Shown here: one piece after another, positions 24,781 to 33,609 of the stretch | Position numbering within the stretch: position 1 is the first letter of the stretch | Layout of the letters: every line of letters begins with the position of its first letter | Assembly: GCF_013408295.1 (NCBI RefSeq) | Contig: NZ_JACBYQ010000002.1 | Coordinates: 1,054,001-1,118,000, forward strand | Source of the DNA: Psychromicrobium silvestre | Lineage (GTDB): Bacteria; Actinomycetota; Actinomycetes; Actinomycetales; Micrococcaceae | DNA length: 64,000 nt | Reading direction: 5' to 3' | The notes under the pieces: generated by a model | Database searches by the model: none | Seen by the model: the letters and a program-made list of their open reading frames with translations, nothing else | Told to the model about the DNA's origin: nothing | Translations under genes and position numbers: made by a program

Positions 24781-25439
24781 CCGACCCTCGAGGTCTCCTC
24801 TAGTAGCTGTAAGACAGCTGCCACACGAGGGTTCAAGGTGTCCCGGTTTGATAGTCCTAGGGTTTCGTAAGCGGTGTTCAAGTGATTTTCTACCGAACGC
24901 GGGGAGAGCTTAAGTCGGTGCGCGATCGCTTGATTAGAGAGCCCCTCAGCCACCGCCTGCAAGACCTCATACTGACGCTCGGTTAGTTTGGCCATCCGGG
25001 AACCACGACGTGGCACCGAGCGGGAGACAAGTCCCGGATCCAGTACTGTCTTGCCATTGGCGGTATCAATCAAGGTACGGATCAGCAGCTCAGGGCTGAG
25101 AGACGATGATTTGGACAGATAGCTCCAGCCTTGGATCAGATCGCGGGGCAGGCTAAGCACCAGGTCCATCACGTCGTGGTTGGACAGTAGCAGCACACTG
25201 AGCTGGGGATTGAGTCGTCTCAGGGAAATACCCAGCGCCACCCCGTTGCCGTCGCCGAGCTCCACATCGATGATGGCAACATCGACTTCCACCTCGGAAA
25301 ACAGCCGGCGAGCTTCTTGAGCGCCGGAGGCTGCGGCTACCACCTTGGCCGAGGGGTGGCTGTTGATGAACTGCGCCAGCATCACTCGATAGAGATCCTG
25401 GTCGTCGACAATGGCCACACGCAGCGGTAGATTTGGCAT
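24777..25439 (-). CDS. NarL/LuxR-type response regulator
   Basis: Protein of 220 residues from the ATG at 25439; the frame runs further, but the receiver begins at once from here (LPLRVAIVDDQDLYRV). The receiver has acidic residues D12/D13 and phospho-acceptor D58 (VAIIDVELGDGNG). The C-terminal LuxR helix-turn-helix is 'LTERQYEVLQAVAEGLSNQAIAHRLKLSPRSVENHLNTAYETLGL'. It controls transcription when phosphorylated by the kinase encoded just downstream. Target genes cannot be read from the sequence. The 297-base gap upstream (25440-25736) holds an imperfectly AT-rich promoter region and a small hairpin CTGAGT/ACTCAG (25627-25644). Confidence 0.92.
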   Translation of the reverse strand: MPNLPLRVAIVDDQDLYRVMLAQFINSHPSAKVVAAASGAQEARRLFSEVEVDVAIIDVELGDGNGVALGISLRRLNPQLSVLLLSNHDVMDLVLSLPRDLIQGWSYLSKSSSLSPELLIRTLIDTANGKTVLDPGLVSRSVPRRGSRMAKLTERQYEVLQAVAEGLSNQAIAHRLKLSPRSVENHLNTAYETLGLSNRDTLNPRVAAVLQLLEETSRVG

Positions 25440-25736
25440 TGGACTCTCACTTAGCTTCAGCGCCCCCGTATTACAGCTAATGACGACCACACCGAAGGCC
25501 CGTGGAAATGGGAAATGTGAAATCGCTTTCGTCTATCTTCACCCAAAAACCCAAGTATGACGGCGGTTTCTCCTCTGATTCCTAGAGATTCCAGGCGAAT
25601 TACCAGCTTAAGTTACTTGCTCGAAGCTGAGTATTTTCACTCAGAAGCCATCACAACCCGAAGAAAAAGGTGTCACAGTCAATTCTACAGCCTCATTTAA
25701 TTGGCGCTGAGGCTGGGTTCGAAGGAGGCGTATGGC

Positions 25737-26420
25737 ATGGTTGACACCCTGATTATTCGCTGGCGGACGGAATCGCTTCAGCGTGGCTGGCGGATGCCTA
25801 CGGATTGGCATGTCCCCGAGGTCGAACTCATCGTCGAGCTTCTCACCGCAGAACAGCCATTGACTGAAGCTGCTTACGCCTTGGGCTCCGCGCGTGCCTT
25901 CTACGGAGTGGGCATCGCAGAAAGCCTGAGCGATCTGCGAGTGGTTTTCGACGTAGCCGGGCTGCCCATCGATCCGGACTCCCTGCAAGGCTTGGCTCAA
26001 GGCTGGGTTGAAGCCAACGAGTCACTCGCCGTTCCCAGTTGCGTCGATGCGGGTACCGGGCTGAGTTCGATCTCGCATTTCGATAGCGTGGTCCGCGATC
26101 TGAACCTGAGTGATCGAGCCGAGGGCGAGCAACTGTGCCTCGCGTCGATTCGGGTCCGCGGAATCGATGATGTGCCGAGCAACTGGTTTTTACTAGCTCA
26201 GCTGGGCGAGCTCTGCATGGATTACTTCGAGGAAAGGACGATGGTCTACCGTCGTCACTCGATTGACTTCCTGCTTCCCGACCAGGCGAGTTATCGATTG
26301 CTGCTGGGGCTCTGCCGGAGCGAGTTGGCAGCTTTGGGAGATGGCGTCCTGGAGCCTTCGGAGCCCGAATACCGATCCCTCAGAAACGAACTCGATCGCT
26401 CCGTCGCGCATCGGATCTGA
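25737..26420 (+). CDS. conserved hypothetical protein
   Basis: Protein of 227 residues from the ATG at 25737, chosen because GAAGGAGG lies 8 nt upstream. It begins MVDTLIIRWRTESLQRGWRMPTDWHVPEVELIVELL and continues 'ALGSARAFYGVGIAESLSDLRVVFDVAGL'. No transmembrane helix or signal peptide is present, so it is cytoplasmic. I recognise no family with a known function, although proteins with the same opening occur beside two-component systems in related Actinobacteria. It lies divergent from the response regulator and could share its control. The C-terminal third is acidic and helical (YRSLRNELDRSVAHRI). Confidence 0.7.
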   Translation: MVDTLIIRWRTESLQRGWRMPTDWHVPEVELIVELLTAEQPLTEAAYALGSARAFYGVGIAESLSDLRVVFDVAGLPIDPDSLQGLAQGWVEANESLAVPSCVDAGTGLSSISHFDSVVRDLNLSDRAEGEQLCLASIRVRGIDDVPSNWFLLAQLGELCMDYFEERTMVYRRHSIDFLLPDQASYRLLLGLCRSELAALGDGVLEPSEPEYRSLRNELDRSVAHRI

Positions 26421-26458
26421 CGCTTTCGCGCCCCCGCGATCTCCGGTAGCCCCGCGCT

Positions 26459-27127
26459 TCAGAGATTCTCGGTTTTTAGCTGTGTTCGCTTCAGTTGTGC
26501 CTGTTTCCGCCTAGAACCCCAAAGGGCAACTCCAGAGGCCAGCAAAGACAGCAGGAGCAGTACCCAGGAGCTGACCACAAGCATGCTGGCCAAGGCGACT
26601 TGGCCGCCGTCGACCGGGTTGTGGGAGAGCATTGAATCAACCGCCACATTGGCGCACAGCTGTACCACGGCGAAGAGCGCCGGAGCAGCCCAGAGCACCC
26701 AGCGGAGAGATCTTTTGGCGGTATTGAGACCAATCAGCAGAAGCCAGCTAAAGGCGAAAACGAGCGGGAAGAGGGTTCCGGCTGTCTTGTGTACGTACTG
26801 CAACTGACCAAGCGCATCGGAGTCCATTGCCGATTTGAGACCTTGAATGTAGCCGGTGTCAAAGCCGAAGAGCATCGAATCCGGCATGGCTTGGCCGTTA
26901 GACAGCTGGGTTAGCTGATTGAGGGTGAGCAAATGGAAGTACCAGAAGAGGAAGGCGCTGGCCACCACCCCGGCAATCACAATGAGGTAGCCATTACTCC
27001 GCGCCGCGGCCGGGCTGCCCTGAGCGCTTGGATTCACCGCAGCAGGGACTGGAGGATAGAGGGGCGCGGGCCCGGGAACGGCCTTGTCTCCATGTTTCGC
27101 GGCACGCTGGGCGGGGGTTTTGGCCAT
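26459..27127 (-). CDS. four-helix membrane protein of unknown function
   Basis: Protein of 222 residues from the ATG at 27127 (MAKTPAQRAAKHGDK), even though the frame extends further. A proline-rich cytoplasmic N-terminus leads to four transmembrane helices at about 48-66, 120-137, 145-165 and 180-202. The tail is basic (RRKQAQLKRTQLKTENL). The loop 'FGFDTGYIQGLKSAMDSDALGQLQYVHKTAGTLFPLVFAFSW' is distinctive. I recognise no family. It is divergent from the inositol-phosphatase-like gene, 90 bases away, and converges with the hypothetical protein to its left. Confidence 0.7.
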   Translation of the reverse strand: MAKTPAQRAAKHGDKAVPGPAPLYPPVPAAVNPSAQGSPAAARSNGYLIVIAGVVASAFLFWYFHLLTLNQLTQLSNGQAMPDSMLFGFDTGYIQGLKSAMDSDALGQLQYVHKTAGTLFPLVFAFSWLLLIGLNTAKRSLRWVLWAAPALFAVVQLCANVAVDSMLSHNPVDGGQVALASMLVVSSWVLLLLSLLASGVALWGSRRKQAQLKRTQLKTENL

Positions 27128-27217
27128 AGCGCCATTCTTCCACTTCCGGAGCCACTTTCCGGTACGCTTCCTTGAAAGCCAAGCCGCCGCTCCACTCTCG
27201 CTGGGTAGTCTGGAAGG

Positions 27218-28033
27218 ATGCTGACTCTGCCGGATCTGGACCCCACGCTCGATGACTCCCAACTTGCCGCCGCTTTAGTGCGTAACGCCGGGCAACTGGC
27301 TTTGGCGATGAGGGCCGAAGGCCTCAGCGGAGAGCAGAAGACCTCGGTATCCGATGTGGTCACGGCAGCGGACAAAGCCGCGGAGAAATACATTACCGAG
27401 CAGTTGTTGTTGGCTAGGCCGAGCGATGGATTACTCGGCGAGGAAGGCACTCGTCGGAACGGCAGCTCCGGCCGGACCTGGGTGATTGACCCGGTGGACG
27501 GCACCTACAACTTCCTTTCCGGATCGACGTATTGGTGCTCCGCCATCGCGCTGCAAGCAGGCCGTCCGGACCGGCTCGATCCCGAGGCGCTACTCGGCGC
27601 GGTCTACCAACCGCAGGAGGACAAGCTGTGGCTGGGCGGCGAGGGCTTGCCGGCAACCCTGAACGGTGAACGGCTGAGCGCACCTTCGGAAGAACCGCTG
27701 AGCCAGTTGAGTGCCGCCACCTATCTCCACCCCACCTGGATGGCTCGTGCTGAGGCTCGGGAACCTTGGCTTGCAGCGGTCCAGCAACTGGCGACCTTCC
27801 GCTTGCTGGGCTCCGGCTCCTGTGACCTCTCTCGGGTGGCGCAGGGGGAGTGGGGTTGCTGGTTCCAGCATTCCACCGCGCTCTGGGACTGGCTACCTGG
27901 CAAGGCGATCGTGCGAGCCGCTGGCGGCAGCACCGCCGTCGTAAGTGTCAACGGACTGAACTGGTTCCTGGCGGGAGGCTCGACGGCGGTCACTCAGTTG
28001 GGCGAAGCCCTCACCGTCGGTGAGGCCACCTAG
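27218..28033 (+). CDS. inositol monophosphatase family protein
   Basis: Protein of 271 residues. The metal-binding signature is 'WVIDPVDGTYNF' (D91, D94), with 'TAADKAAEKYI' upstream and the C-terminal 'CWFQHSTALWDWLPGKAIVRAAGG' motif (the WD loop). Known: these Mg2+-dependent phosphatases act on inositol phosphate, histidinol phosphate, fructose-1,6-bisphosphate or PAP. In Actinobacteria a member with this architecture is often histidinol-phosphatase; the active substrate here is not settled. TAGTCT lies 6 nt before the ATG and suggests a leaderless start. It is 12 bases upstream of pcrA, possibly the same transcript. Confidence 0.88.
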   Translation: MLTLPDLDPTLDDSQLAAALVRNAGQLALAMRAEGLSGEQKTSVSDVVTAADKAAEKYITEQLLLARPSDGLLGEEGTRRNGSSGRTWVIDPVDGTYNFLSGSTYWCSAIALQAGRPDRLDPEALLGAVYQPQEDKLWLGGEGLPATLNGERLSAPSEEPLSQLSAATYLHPTWMARAEAREPWLAAVQQLATFRLLGSGSCDLSRVAQGEWGCWFQHSTALWDWLPGKAIVRAAGGSTAVVSVNGLNWFLAGGSTAVTQLGEALTVGEAT

Positions 28034-28045
28034 AATAAGAGCACC

Positions 28046-30430
28046 ATGGATATGCTCTTCGACCCGCGTGCCAACCCAAACTCCGGATCAACTTCACCCC
28101 AAGCTGCGCAGATCGACGCGCAGGAGCTGCTCCTCGGGTTGAACCCGCAGCAGGAAGCGGCGGTCACCCATTCCGGCTCGGCGCTACTAATTGTGGCGGG
28201 AGCTGGCTCCGGTAAAACTCGTGTACTCAGCCATCGGATCGCCTACCTGCTGGCGACCGGACGGGCGCACCCCGGAGAGATTCTGGCGATTACCTTCACC
28301 AATAAGGCCGCCGCCGAAATGCGGGAGCGAATTGCCGCGCTGATTGGTGAGCGGGCCAAGAACATGTGGATTTCCACTTTCCACTCCTCCTGTGTGCGGA
28401 TTCTGCGCCGGGAGGCCAGCGCAGTGGGGTTGAACTCCAGTTTCTCCATCTACGATTCGGCGGACAGCCTACGGCTGATCACGCTCATTGCCAAGGGCCT
28501 GGACCTAGACCCCAAACGGTTCGCTCCGAAAGCAATTCAACACAAAATCTCAGCGCTGAAGAACGAGCTGATCGACGATGACAGCTTCGCCAGTACAGCC
28601 ACCGACCCCTTCGAGCAAGGCGTGGCGGAGGTCTACCGCGGCTATACCCAGCGGCTCCGACAAGCCAATGCACTGGACTTTGACGACTTGATTGCCCAGA
28701 CGGTCTGGATGTTCCGAGCGTTTCCCGGAGTAGCCGACTATTACCGGCGGCGATTCCGGCACGTCATGGTGGATGAGTACCAAGACACCAACCACGCGCA
28801 GTACGCCCTGGTTCGGGAGATTGTCGGCGCGGAAAATTCAGCAGGGCAGCCGGAACAGGCCGAATTGACGGTGGTGGGCGATTCGGATCAGTCCATCTAT
28901 GCCTTCCGGGGCGCCGACATTCGCAATATCGTCGAGTTCGAAAAGGACTATCCGAACGCGCAAACCATCAAGCTGGAGCAGAACTACCGCTCCACCCAGA
29001 CCATACTGAGCGCCGCTAATGCGGTGATTGAGAAGAACCCGGATCGTCCCGTCAAGCGGCTTTGGACGGCGGAGGGCGACGGCGAGAAAATCATCGGTTA
29101 CGTGGCCGAGAACGAACACGAGGAAGCCCGCTTTATCGCGGAGGAGATTGACCGCTTACAGGACGAAGAGGATTTACGTCCGGGCGATGTAGCAATCTTC
29201 TATCGAACCAACGCGCAGAGCCGCTCGATTGAAGAAATTCTGATGCGGGTCGGGCTGCCCTATAGGGTGGTCGGCGGCACGAGGTTCTATGAGCGCAAGG
29301 AAATCAAGGACGCGCTCGCTTATTTGCGAGTGCTGGTGAATCCCGAAGACGATGTGAATCTTCGCCGGATTCTGAACGAGCCAAAACGGGGGATCGGGGA
29401 CCGTGCCGAGGGCGCGGTGGCGGCGCTCGCCGAACGAGATCGCAGTTCCTTTATGGCCGCGCTGCGGCGCGCCGATGAGGCTCCAGCGATGGCGACTCGC
29501 AGCCTGAACGCGGTGAACGGATTCGTGAAGCTGATCGATGATCTGACCGAGGTGGCGAATACCTCCGGGGCGGCGACCGCGCTGGAAGCCGTACTGGAAC
29601 AGACCGGATATCTGGAGGGCCTGCGAGCCAGCAGCGATCCGCAGGATGAATCCAGGGTGGAGAACCTGGCCGAACTGGTCGCCGTGGTCCGCGAATACGA
29701 GCGCGACAACCCGGAGGGCTCGCTGACCGATTTCCTCGAAGGAGTGGCGCTCGTCGCCGATGCCGATCAGATCCCAGATGCCCCGGGCTCGGATACCGAG
29801 GCGGCGGTGGCTGAGGCCAAACGGCTCGGCGTGGTCACCTTGATGACCCTGCACACCGCCAAGGGCCTGGAGTTCCCGGTGGTTTTCCTGACCGGGATGG
29901 AACACGGGATTTTCCCGCATGCCCGCTCTGCCACCGACGAAAAGGAACTTGCCGAGGAGCGCCGACTGGCTTATGTCGGCCTGACCAGGGCACGCAAAAG
30001 GCTCTATCTGACCCGAGCCGAGGTGCGTAGCCTATGGGGGCAGAGCCAGTACAACCCGGCCAGCCCCTTCATCGACGAGGTCCCGGCTTCACTGATCGAA
30101 TGGAAGCGCGAAGGCTCGGTCCGAATGATGCCTTCGATTGGTTCCTCCGGGTTCGGCCGGGATCGTTACTCCGGTTCGCACTGGGGCGCGGGCAGCCCCT
30201 TGGGGGATTCCGGCAAGCTACCGCCCAGTCTGGCTAGCAAGGCCGCCAGGGTGCAGCCACAGAAGGAAATTATCTCGGTCTCGGTGGGGGATAAGGTGCA
30301 GCACACCAGCTTCGGCCTGGGCACGGTGATCGCGCTGGAAGGTAGCGGAGATAAAACGGTGGCTAAGGTGCGCTTTGAAGGTGAAGAAAAGCGCCTGTTG
30401 CTGCGCTACGCCCCGCTGAGCAAGGTCTAA
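28046..30430 (+). CDS. pcrA: ATP-dependent DNA helicase PcrA/UvrD
   Basis: Protein of 794 residues. Superfamily 1A motifs are all visible: Q-motif 'LNPQQEAAV', Walker A 'AGAGSGKT' (about 52-58), motif Ia 'AITFTNKAAAEMRER', motif II 'VDEYQDTN' (about 242), motif III 'VGDSDQSIYAFRGA', motif IV 'LEQNYRS', motif V 'LMTLHTAKGLEFPVVFL' and motif VI 'RLAYVGLTRARKRLYL'. A C-terminal Tudor-like tail (VGDKVQHTSFGLGTV) binds RNA polymerase in other PcrA proteins. It unwinds DNA 3' to 5' in repair and conflict resolution. The ATG at 28046 has TAGAAT 9 nt upstream. Confidence 0.97.
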   Translation: MDMLFDPRANPNSGSTSPQAAQIDAQELLLGLNPQQEAAVTHSGSALLIVAGAGSGKTRVLSHRIAYLLATGRAHPGEILAITFTNKAAAEMRERIAALIGERAKNMWISTFHSSCVRILRREASAVGLNSSFSIYDSADSLRLITLIAKGLDLDPKRFAPKAIQHKISALKNELIDDDSFASTATDPFEQGVAEVYRGYTQRLRQANALDFDDLIAQTVWMFRAFPGVADYYRRRFRHVMVDEYQDTNHAQYALVREIVGAENSAGQPEQAELTVVGDSDQSIYAFRGADIRNIVEFEKDYPNAQTIKLEQNYRSTQTILSAANAVIEKNPDRPVKRLWTAEGDGEKIIGYVAENEHEEARFIAEEIDRLQDEEDLRPGDVAIFYRTNAQSRSIEEILMRVGLPYRVVGGTRFYERKEIKDALAYLRVLVNPEDDVNLRRILNEPKRGIGDRAEGAVAALAERDRSSFMAALRRADEAPAMATRSLNAVNGFVKLIDDLTEVANTSGAATALEAVLEQTGYLEGLRASSDPQDESRVENLAELVAVVREYERDNPEGSLTDFLEGVALVADADQIPDAPGSDTEAAVAEAKRLGVVTLMTLHTAKGLEFPVVFLTGMEHGIFPHARSATDEKELAEERRLAYVGLTRARKRLYLTRAEVRSLWGQSQYNPASPFIDEVPASLIEWKREGSVRMMPSIGSSGFGRDRYSGSHWGAGSPLGDSGKLPPSLASKAARVQPQKEIISVSVGDKVQHTSFGLGTVIALEGSGDKTVAKVRFEGEEKRLLLRYAPLSKV

Positions 30431-30487
30431 GTAGATACATCTAGGTAAATGTTGAGCGATTCGGCTCCGATACGGCAGGCTAGGCAG

Positions 30488-31186
30488 ATGACAAGGATGA
30501 CTGGCAAACTCCGCAAGGCGGTATCAGCCCTGGCTGCAGCCTTCGCGGTCCTGCTGCTCTGCACGGCTTGCTTCACCTTGGACGCTCCCGACCCGAACGC
30601 CACCACCCCAACTGGCCCGGCGCCGTCCTACCTTGACCGGCTCAAGAGTGCGCAGACGGTTGAGCCCACCTCCACGGCGGCCAAGACCCTTGATAGTGGC
30701 ATCCAAGGCTTTCTTTCTCCCGGTCACGACATCGCCTGCGTTTTCACCTCCGCGCGTGGGGGACACGTGAATAATCCGCTCGAACCAAATGACTATGGGA
30801 ATTCGAAGAACCAGCCCTACGCTGTGGTGCCGGTGGTGCAATGCGAACTGGCTAGCTATCCGGCCCCGGCGGCCAAGGACGTGAAGGACAACTGTGGAGG
30901 CACCGGAATTGGCTACCTTGGCGGTGTAGTGCTGCTCAGCCCGAAGGCCGTGCAGTATGGTGCCTGCCGCGCCGGGCTGACCGGGCTAGAGTCCTCGGCC
31001 CAGGATTCCAGCAGCAGTAAGCAGGTGCTCGCTGGGTTCCCCTCCCTGGACGCTGGCCTCTCCCTTGACGCGATGGGCTATCGATGTGCCCCGATGGATG
31101 AGGGGGTGGCTTGTGCCAATCTGTCCAATGGCGTCGGCTTCTTCGTCTCCAAGGAGAGCTATCAGCTCTTCGGTGTGAAGGCTTAG
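30488..31186 (+). CDS. secreted lipoprotein, DUF6636-like pattern
   Basis: Protein of 232 residues from the ATG at 30488. A positively charged start and hydrophobic core (ALAAAFAVLLLCTAC) end in lipobox LCTAC. The mature part has eight cysteines in paired patterns ('ACVFTS', 'VQCELASYP', 'DNCGGTGIGYLGG', 'GACRAGL', 'YRCAPMDEGVACANLSNGVGFFVSKESYQLF'), resembling the short disulphide-rich DUF6636-type domain of mycobacteria and relatives. It is held on the outer side of the membrane, and its function is not known. It sits between pcrA and sucC. An alternative start at 30497 is possible. Confidence 0.7.
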   Translation: MTRMTGKLRKAVSALAAAFAVLLLCTACFTLDAPDPNATTPTGPAPSYLDRLKSAQTVEPTSTAAKTLDSGIQGFLSPGHDIACVFTSARGGHVNNPLEPNDYGNSKNQPYAVVPVVQCELASYPAPAAKDVKDNCGGTGIGYLGGVVLLSPKAVQYGACRAGLTGLESSAQDSSSSKQVLAGFPSLDAGLSLDAMGYRCAPMDEGVACANLSNGVGFFVSKESYQLFGVKA

Positions 31187-31312
31187 CAGCTTCATTGAAG
31201 TGCCTCGGATGTGGTCTTACTCACTAAACGGGTACTCTGGGAGCGGCGCCTAGCGTCACTGGACTATCGTTCGTAAGGAACGAACTACTTCGACGTAGAA
31301 GGACTTGAGCCC

Positions 31313-32491
31313 GTGGACCTGTATGAATACCAGGCGCGTGACATGTTTGAAGCACACGGAGTCCCCGTGCTGGCTGGCATCGTAGCGCACACCCCAGAAG
31401 AAGCTAAGGCGGCAGCCGAGAAAATCGGTGGAGTCACCGTTGTTAAAGCACAGGTGAAGGTCGGTGGCCGCGGCAAAGCCGGTGGCGTGAAGGTCGCTAA
31501 GACCGCCGACGAGGCATTCCAATACGCCTCCGACATCTTGGGCATGGACATCAAGGGGCACACCGTGCACCAGGTGATGATCGCTCAGGGTGCAGATATC
31601 GCCGAGGAGTTCTACTTCTCCGTGCTGCTGGATCGCGCCAACCGCAACTACCTGGCAATGTGCTCGGTAGAAGGCGGCATGGAGATCGAGGTGCTGGCCG
31701 TTGAACGCCCCGAGGCACTCGCCCGGGTGGCCGTTGATCCAGCCGTGGGCATCGACCAGGCTAAGGCTGAAGAGATCGTGGATACCGCGGGCTTCGCTGC
31801 CGAGGTGCGCGACGGCGTGATCGCCACCATCATCAAGCTCTGGGATGTCTTCAAGAAGGAAGATGCCACCCTGGTTGAGGTCAACCCGCTAGTCAAGACC
31901 GGCGACGGGCGCATCCTGGCCCTTGACGGCAAGGTCACGCTGGACGCCAACGCTGATTTCCGGCACCCGGACCACGAGGCCCTGGAAGACAAGGCTGCCG
32001 CCGATCCGCTGGAAGCCAAAGCCAAGGAAAACGACCTGAACTACGTCAAGCTCGACGGCGAAGTCGGCATTATCGGCAACGGTGCAGGCCTGGTGATGTC
32101 CACTCTCGACGTCGTCGCTTATGCCGGTGAGAACCACGGCAACGTGAAGCCGGCTAACTTCCTCGATATTGGTGGCGGCGCCTCGGCAGAGGTGATGGCA
32201 GCAGGTTTGGATGTGATCCTGAACGACGAGCAGGTGAAGAGCGTTTTCGTCAACGTCTTCGGCGGGATCACCGCCTGCGACGCCGTTGCTAACGGCATCG
32301 TCAAGGCACTGGAGATCCTGGGCACCGCGGCCAATAAGCCGCTCGTTGTCCGCCTCGACGGCAATAACGTCGAAGAAGGTCGTCGCATTCTGACCGAAGC
32401 CAACCACCCGCTGGTGACCCTGGCCGCCACCATGGACGACGGTGCCGATAAGGCTGCCGAGCTCGCCAACGCCGCCGTGGCGAACGTCTGA
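31313..32491 (+). CDS. sucC: succinate-CoA ligase (ADP-forming) beta subunit
   Basis: Protein of 392 residues; GTG start with AGAAGGA 9 nt upstream. The ATP-grasp part begins [20 protein letters not shown] and '[20 protein letters not shown]' (grasp loop). The CoA ligase part ends with '[21 protein letters not shown]' and '[22 protein letters not shown]'. With SucD it converts succinyl-CoA to succinate in the TCA cycle, yielding ATP or GTP. It is the first gene of the sucCD operon, 27 bases ahead of sucD, followed by a strong terminator. Confidence 0.96.
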   Translation: MDLYEYQARDMFEAHGVPVLAGIVAHTPEEAKAAAEKIGGVTVVKAQVKVGGRGKAGGVKVAKTADEAFQYASDILGMDIKGHTVHQVMIAQGADIAEEFYFSVLLDRANRNYLAMCSVEGGMEIEVLAVERPEALARVAVDPAVGIDQAKAEEIVDTAGFAAEVRDGVIATIIKLWDVFKKEDATLVEVNPLVKTGDGRILALDGKVTLDANADFRHPDHEALEDKAAADPLEAKAKENDLNYVKLDGEVGIIGNGAGLVMSTLDVVAYAGENHGNVKPANFLDIGGGASAEVMAAGLDVILNDEQVKSVFVNVFGGITACDAVANGIVKALEILGTAANKPLVVRLDGNNVEEGRRILTEANHPLVTLAATMDDGADKAAELANAAVANV

Positions 32492-32518
32492 GCCGGATAA
32501 GAAAAGGATTCTAGAACA

Positions 32519-33436
32519 ATGTCTATCTACTTGAACAAAGACTCCAAGGTCATCGTCCAGGGCATCACCGGTGGCGAGGGTACCAAGCACACCGCTCTGA
32601 TGCTCAAGGCCGGTACCCAGGTGGTCGGCGGCGTGAATGCTCGCAAGGCAGGCACCACGGTGAGCCATCAGGATGCCGCCGGTAACGCCGTCGAACTTCC
32701 GGTTTTTGGTGCGGTGGCCGAGGCCATCGAAAAGACCGGTGCCGATGTCTCCATCGTCTTCGTCCCCCCGGCGTTCACTAAGGATGCCGTGGTTGAAGCC
32801 ATCGAGGCGGGCATCCCGCTCGTAGTGATCATCACCGAAGGTGTGCCGGTTCAGGATTCCGCCGAGTTCTGGGCGCTGGCTCAGTCCAAGGTGGATGCCA
32901 ACGGACAGCAGGTCACTCGGATTATCGGCCCGAACTGCCCCGGCATCATCACTCCGGGGGAGTCGCTGGTTGGCATCACCCCAAATAACATCACCGGCAA
33001 GGGCGGAGTCGGCTTGGTTTCCAAGTCCGGCACCCTGACCTACCAGATGATGTACGAGCTGCGTGACCTGGGCTTCTCCACGGCCATCGGCATTGGTGGT
33101 GACCCGGTGATCGGCACCACTCACATCGATGCCCTGGCTGCCTTCGAAGCAGATCCCGAGACCAAAGCAATCGTGATGATTGGCGAAATCGGTGGCGACG
33201 CCGAGGAACGTGCCGCCGAGTTCATCAAGGCGAACGTGACCAAGCCGGTTGTTGGCTACGTTGCGGGCTTCACCGCTCCGGAAGGCAAGACCATGGGCCA
33301 CGCCGGTGCCATTGTCTCGGGTTCCGCAGGAACCGCGCAGGCCAAGAAGGAAGCGCTTGAAGCGGCCGGCGTCAAGGTTGGCAAGACCCCGTCGGAAACC
33401 GCCAAGTTGCTGCGCGAGATTTACGCAGCGCTCTAA
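32519..33436 (+). CDS. sucD: succinate-CoA ligase alpha subunit
   Basis: Protein of 305 residues. The CoA-binding N-terminus is '[25 protein letters not shown]' and '[34 protein letters not shown]'. The phosphohistidine loop is H261 in '[25 protein letters not shown]'. It receives phosphate from SucC and carries it to ADP through the histidine. AAAAGGA lies 10 nt upstream of the ATG. It ends the sucCD operon. Confidence 0.96.
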   Translation: MSIYLNKDSKVIVQGITGGEGTKHTALMLKAGTQVVGGVNARKAGTTVSHQDAAGNAVELPVFGAVAEAIEKTGADVSIVFVPPAFTKDAVVEAIEAGIPLVVIITEGVPVQDSAEFWALAQSKVDANGQQVTRIIGPNCPGIITPGESLVGITPNNITGKGGVGLVSKSGTLTYQMMYELRDLGFSTAIGIGGDPVIGTTHIDALAAFEADPETKAIVMIGEIGGDAEERAAEFIKANVTKPVVGYVAGFTAPEGKTMGHAGAIVSGSAGTAQAKKEALEAAGVKVGKTPSETAKLLREIYAAL

Positions 33437-33453
33437 GACCTAGGTTCGACCCC

Positions 33454-33508
33454 TTCGAGGTGGTCGGTAGTCTCCATTCCTGAGACTACCGACCACCTCG
33501 AATTTTTT
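33454..33508 (+). terminator. rho-independent terminator of sucCD
   Basis: A perfect 21-bp stem (33454-33474 and 33482-33502) with a 7-base loop CATTCCT, then TTTTTT (33503-33508). The left arm reads TTCGAGGTGGTCGGTAGTCTC and the right arm is its exact complement. It ends the sucCD transcript, 17 bases after the sucD stop. Confidence 0.95.
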
Positions 33509-33609
33509 ATGGACACACTGTCGGTGCGATCAGTTATCCTTTATTAGACAAACTTGAATACCATTAACGATCACTCGCTAATCCCCTCAGCACGTCAGGA
33601 CAATTCCGC

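Noticed and set aside
31889-33301. 470-codon open frame on the minus strand opposite sucC and sucD
   Set aside because: It mirrors the two highly conserved sucCD genes; its protein sequence is Gly/His-rich and looks random. Third-base GC bias in the sense strand explains it.
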